Assembly (NCBI GenBank): GCA_031266155.1
Contig: JAISBO010000087.1
Coordinates: forward strand, 1 to 18,579
Source: Puniceicoccales bacterium
GTDB lineage: Bacteria; Verrucomicrobiota; Verrucomicrobiia; Opitutales; JAIRKQ01
Direction: 5' to 3'
Length of the DNA: 18,579 nt
Shown here: piece by piece, positions 15,127 to 18,579 of the stretch
Layout of the letters: the number at the start of each line of letters is the position of its first letter
How positions within the stretch are numbered: the stretch's first letter is position 1
Translations under genes and position numbers: made by a program
Notes under the pieces: generated by a model
The model's input: the letters and a program-made list of their open reading frames with translations, nothing else
The model's database searches: none
What the model was told of the DNA's origin: nothing

Positions 15127-15150
15127 CATGGAATTTTTATAAGAATTAAT

Positions 15151-17643
15151 ATGGATATTAGCCAAAGCAACTACGATTCAACGAAAATTCAGAAGTTGGA
15201 AGGGCTCGAAGGGGTAAGAAAACGCCCCGACATGTACATCGGAGATACCAACGAGCGGGGGTTACACCACTGTATATTTGAGATTGTGGATAATTCAATA
15301 GATGAAGCTTTGGCTGGGTATTGCAAAACCATAAAAGTTGGGCTGCATGTCGACGGTTCTTGTTCCATCGAGGATGATGGCCGAGGCATTCCCGTAGATA
15401 TCCACGAAAAGTACAAGATACCGGCAGTGGAATTGGTGATGACCAACCTTCATGCAGGTGGAAAGTTTGGAAAAGGAGCGTATCAAGTTTCGGGAGGACT
15501 TCACGGGGTCGGGGCCAAATGTGTCAACGCGGTTTCGGAATTGTTCGACGTCGAAGTACGCCGGGATGGACACGTTTATTCCATGAAATTTTCACGGGGT
15601 AAAACCGTTGAGAAACTTAGGATAATAGGAGACAGTCAAAAAACGGGGACCAGGATTACATTTTTGCCGGATGCGGAAATTTTCCTAACGACCCGGGATT
15701 TTAAGTATGAAATTTTGGCAAAACGGCTGCGGGAACTGGCATTTTTAAACCCCGGAATTCAGATCACGCTGAACGATGAGCGGGTGGAAAAGTCAGAAGT
15801 TTTCCGCTTTGACGAAGGGATTAAACAGTTTGTGTCATTTTTGGACAGGGGGAAGGTTGTCCTACACGATGGGCCGATCCTTATTCACGGTGAAACTTCT
15901 TTGGATCCCGGAAAACCGGAATTGAAGACGATCGTAGACGTTGCTTTGCAATACAATGATGGCTATTCCGAGCAGATCTATGCCTATGCGAATTCGATCT
16001 ACAATGTGGAAGGGGGAACGCACCTATCGGGCTTCAGGACGGCGTTGACGCGGGTGATCAATGCCTATGCAAAGTCGAGCAACATGCTGAAAGACAAGGA
16101 TCCCATAATTTCGGGAGACGATGTTCGGGAGGGGTTGACGGCGGTAATTTCCGTAAAAGTTCCCGATCCCCGGTTCGAAGGTCAAACGAAAACGAAGCTG
16201 TCGAATGGGGAAATTGACGGCATAGTGCAAAAAATTATCGGGGATAATCTGAAATATACTTTCGAGACCGATCCCGCATTGGCCAAAAAGATAGTCGACA
16301 AATGTATCAACGCTGCCCGCGCCCGCGAAGCTGCCAGAAAGGCTCGAGAAACCGTGAGGAAAGGAGCGTTGTCGGGCGGTGGATTGCCAGGAAAATTGGC
16401 CGATTGCTCGGAGAAAGATCCGGCCCACTGTGAACTATTTATCGTCGAAGGAGATTCGGCGGGAGGTTCTGCAAAACAAGGGAGGGATAGAAAATATCAA
16501 GCAATTTTACCACTGCGAGGAAAGATTTTAAACGTCGAAAAAGCCCGGTTGGACAAAATGTTAAACAGCGATGCCATTCGCACAATCATTACCGCCTGTG
16601 GAACGGGCATAGGTTCCTCAAACGATGTGGGAGGGTTCGATGCCGACAAATGCCGCTATCATAAAATAATAATCATGACCGATGCCGATGTGGATGGTTC
16701 CCATATCCAGACGTTGCTGTTGACATTTTTTTTCCGGCAGATGAAGGAACTCATCGAACGAGGATACATCTATGTCGCTCAGCCACCTCTGTACAAAATA
16801 AAGAGGAAGCGAAGGGAACGGTATGTGGATAACGATGACCAGTTGAATAAAATTTTGCTTGAGCTTGGAATGGAGGATATGGCTCTAATTCGTGCTAAAG
16901 ACGAATATGCGTTCGCCAAAGATCGTGTTTCTGAAATCGTCGATGTTTTTTCCCGGCTTGAACAATTGGGCGGTGGAGTTGTCCGCCACGGATGTTCATT
17001 GCCGGCCTATTTGGATGCCCATAGTGTTGAAACCAAAACCCTACCGCGTTACATAGCGAAAATTCGTACGGGGCATGCGGAAGACTTCAAATTTTTGAAG
17101 GATGAAGAAAGTAAGGCGGAATTTTTTCTAGAAAATGCCATCGAAGATGGAGAATTCGACGGTGCTACAACCCGTGACATTGAAGTGAATGGGCAAAATG
17201 TTCGCCAAAGGATTTCCGTGTACGAAATCTATGGAGCACAGCAGATGTGTGAGCAGCTTCGAAAGCTGGAAGAGCTTGGCATTGATATCACAACATTTGA
17301 ATCGACGGGACAACCGCGGTATTTTTTGAGTGAGACAGGGACGTCCGATGGAAAAAAATCCGAACGGCTGGAAATCTTTTCCGGCCTTGAGATGGTCGCT
17401 AAAATTCGGGAGCTTGGCCGTAAAGGGCTAACCATACAAAGATATAAAGGTTTGGGGGAAATGAATGCGGATCAATTGGCTGAAACCACCATGGACCCAG
17501 AAAAACGCCGCCTGTTACAGGTTACCATTGCCGATGCGGCCATCGCGGAAGCAACTTTTTCCATGCTCATGGGGGAAGATGTGGAGATTCGCCGCGCATT
17601 CATCGAAGACAATGCGTTAAATACACTATACTTGGATATATAA
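15151..17643 (+). CDS. gyrB: DNA gyrase subunit B
   Basis: ATPase subunit of DNA gyrase, which introduces negative supercoils as GyrA2B2. The GHKL ATPase site is intact: EIVDNSIDEALAG gives the general base E44 and Mg-binding N48; EDDGRGIP lies near residue 75; GGLHGVGAKCVNA is the ATP lid motif. The transducer domain has EGGTHLSGFRTALTR and VPDPRFEGQTKTKL. The Toprim domain has FIVEGDSAGGSAKQGRDR (E433), PLRGKILNVEKA and MTDADVDGSHIQTLLLTFFFR (D511/D513/D515). The tail QRYKGLGEMNADQLAETTMD is canonical. The length of 830 residues is slightly longer than E. coli. The ATG at 15151 begins the conserved protein. A TTG at 15100 would add 17 unlikely residues across the leader hairpin. The ribosome-binding site is weak. 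gyrA follows after one base. Confidence 0.98.
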   Translation: MDISQSNYDSTKIQKLEGLEGVRKRPDMYIGDTNERGLHHCIFEIVDNSIDEALAGYCKTIKVGLHVDGSCSIEDDGRGIPVDIHEKYKIPAVELVMTNLHAGGKFGKGAYQVSGGLHGVGAKCVNAVSELFDVEVRRDGHVYSMKFSRGKTVEKLRIIGDSQKTGTRITFLPDAEIFLTTRDFKYEILAKRLRELAFLNPGIQITLNDERVEKSEVFRFDEGIKQFVSFLDRGKVVLHDGPILIHGETSLDPGKPELKTIVDVALQYNDGYSEQIYAYANSIYNVEGGTHLSGFRTALTRVINAYAKSSNMLKDKDPIISGDDVREGLTAVISVKVPDPRFEGQTKTKLSNGEIDGIVQKIIGDNLKYTFETDPALAKKIVDKCINAARAREAARKARETVRKGALSGGGLPGKLADCSEKDPAHCELFIVEGDSAGGSAKQGRDRKYQAILPLRGKILNVEKARLDKMLNSDAIRTIITACGTGIGSSNDVGGFDADKCRYHKIIIMTDADVDGSHIQTLLLTFFFRQMKELIERGYIYVAQPPLYKIKRKRRERYVDNDDQLNKILLELGMEDMALIRAKDEYAFAKDRVSEIVDVFSRLEQLGGGVVRHGCSLPAYLDAHSVETKTLPRYIAKIRTGHAEDFKFLKDEESKAEFFLENAIEDGEFDGATTRDIEVNGQNVRQRISVYEIYGAQQMCEQLRKLEELGIDITTFESTGQPRYFLSETGTSDGKKSERLEIFSGLEMVAKIRELGRKGLTIQRYKGLGEMNADQLAETTMDPEKRRLLQVTIADAAIAEATFSMLMGEDVEIRRAFIEDNALNTLYLDI

Positions 17644-17644
17644 G

Positions 17645-18579
17645 ATGGACACGGAAGAAAAAATAACAGTTACAAATATTACGGATGTGATGCAGACGTC
17701 CTACATTGATTATTCCATGTCGGTAATCATTAGCCGTGCACTTCCCGATGTCCGCGATGGCTTGAAGCCGGTACAGCGAAGAATTTTATATGCCATGCTA
17801 CGGGAAGGCCTAATGTTTAACCGTCCGTTTGATAAATGTGCCGGTGTGGTCGGGGAAGTCCTTAAGAATTATCATCCCCACAGCGATACGGCTGTCTATG
17901 ACACCCTTGTGCGTCTAGCCCAAAATTGGGTAATGCGCTATCCCCTTGTTTTTCCCCAAGGAAATTTTGGCTCCGTAGATGGGGATCCAGCTGCGGCTTA
18001 CCGCTACACGGAATGTAAACTGCACAATGTTTCCGAGGAATTATTGCGGGACATCGATGAAGATACCGTAGATTTTGTCCCCAATTACAAGGAAAGCACA
18101 ACGGAACCGAGCGTTTTGCCGTCAGCACTTCCAAATTTGTTGATGAATGGTTCCACGGGTATTGCCGTTGGGATGACCACCAATGTTCCGCCCCACAATC
18201 TTTCTGAAATCATAGATGCGGCATGTGCAATCATCGATGAGCCGAACGTCAACGTCGAAGAATTATGTAACATCATCCACGGCCCCGATTTTCCCACGGG
18301 AGGTGTCGTCGTAGGCATCGACAGTGTCAAACGCTATTTGACAACGGGCCGCGGCATAGTAAAGGTTCGCGGTGTTACGGCCATCGAAACCTTGCCCAAT
18401 GGGAAAGAACAAATCGTCATCACCGAAATTCCCTATGCCATTAACCGAGCAATGTTGGTGACAAAGATCGCCGACTTGGTAAACGAAAAGATTTTGGACG
18501 AGGTCAGTGATTTGCGGGATGAGTCGGATAGCCGCACTCGCATTGTCGTCGAATTGAAACGGGATGCCATAGCCAGTGT
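17645..18579 (+). CDS. gyrA: DNA gyrase subunit A, C-terminus beyond window end
   Basis: Breakage-reunion subunit of gyrase. The 311 visible codons cover the N-terminal winged-helix and tower region. The start MDTEEKITVTNITDVMQTSY leads into SYIDYSMSVIISRALPDVRD and LKPVQRRILYAM. The catalytic Tyr is Y121 in AAAYRYTECKL. The quinolone-determining region reads NYHPHSDTAVYD: relative to E. coli, Gly81 is Ser, Ser83 is Thr, and Asp87 is kept. Later motifs VLPSALPNLLMNGSTGIAVG and MTTNVPPHNLSEI are canonical. The ATG at 17645 follows the gyrB stop by one base with no separate ribosome-binding site, so translation is probably coupled within one operon. GyrA rather than ParC is inferred from adjacency to gyrB; the C-terminal beta-pinwheel is outside the window. 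Confidence 0.96.
   Translation, partial: MDTEEKITVTNITDVMQTSYIDYSMSVIISRALPDVRDGLKPVQRRILYAMLREGLMFNRPFDKCAGVVGEVLKNYHPHSDTAVYDTLVRLAQNWVMRYPLVFPQGNFGSVDGDPAAAYRYTECKLHNVSEELLRDIDEDTVDFVPNYKESTTEPSVLPSALPNLLMNGSTGIAVGMTTNVPPHNLSEIIDAACAIIDEPNVNVEELCNIIHGPDFPTGGVVVGIDSVKRYLTTGRGIVKVRGVTAIETLPNGKEQIVITEIPYAINRAMLVTKIADLVNEKILDEVSDLRDESDSRTRIVVELKRDAIAS

Larger units (their letters stand above)
14570..15150. other. AT-rich non-coding region upstream of gyrB
   Basis: I see no credible gene in these ~580 bases. Contents: the rpsT promoter; an inverted repeat TGTTA/TAACA (14762-14783); TTATCAACA (14832-14840), one base off the DnaA-box consensus TTATCCACA; a perfect TTGACA (14887-14892) followed by TAATAA; two direct copies of TAATATATAT (14912-14921 and 14937-14946); and a 7-bp hairpin (15105-15126). 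It is a promoter and leader region. Origin function cannot be shown, as there is only one DnaA-like site and no dnaA nearby. Confidence 0.5.

Noticed and set aside
15100..15150. TTG start at 15100 for gyrB
   Set aside because: It would add 17 non-conserved residues encoded across a perfect hairpin. The ATG at 15151 gives the normal GyrB N-terminus.
14570..15150. Replication origin
   Set aside because: Only one DnaA-box-like site is seen, with no dnaA or dnaN nearby and no skew data.

Overview
The window looks like chromosome of a Gram-negative bacterium with moderate GC content. The best guess is Verrucomicrobiota, probably Opitutia/Puniceicoccales-like. LpxB implies lipid A and an outer membrane. 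GatB implies indirect Gln/Asn-tRNA amidation. The GatB N-terminal motif (PNTLTDQVILGLPG, without the usual CPVC) and the GyrA active-site context (PAAAYRYTECKL) match forms I recall from Verrucomicrobiota. That placement is inference from memory, not a search.

Layout. Positions 1-3385 hold three genes on the minus strand: lpxB, a DUF58/vWA protein abutting it, and an MFS transporter cut by the window start. A strong terminator at 3474-3500 separates them from an array of four tandem paralogues (3596-7627, minus). These are unrecognised ~270-307-residue proteins, each with its own near-identical upstream region. gatB (7769-9241, minus) follows. Divergent from it is a 989-residue protein (9452-12421, plus) made mostly of 21 tandem alpha-helical-type repeats of 32-42 residues. 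gapA (12759-13784, minus) converges on it, with one doubtful small ORF between them. Next come tRNA-Lys(UUU) (13945-14019), a possible gene remnant with an in-frame stop (14055-14321), rpsT (14318-14569, minus), a ~580-base AT-rich non-coding region, and gyrB-gyrA (15151 to the window end, plus).

How it fits together. The housekeeping genes (lpxB, gatB, gapA, rpsT, tRNA-Lys, gyrBA) are ordinary and full length apart from window truncation. The accessory interest lies in the paralogue array and the solenoid repeat protein. Neither has a visible Sec signal or membrane segment, and both show recent tandem duplication. That pattern fits host-interaction or effector-type proteins of a host-associated bacterium, but this is speculation.

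The most distinctive non-coding signal is in front of the four paralogues. A TTGACA box lies 40, 40, 40 and 39 bases before the four start codons. In three copies it sits inside a perfect 16-bp palindrome. No Shine-Dalgarno sequence is present, which suggests very short leaders and shared regulation.
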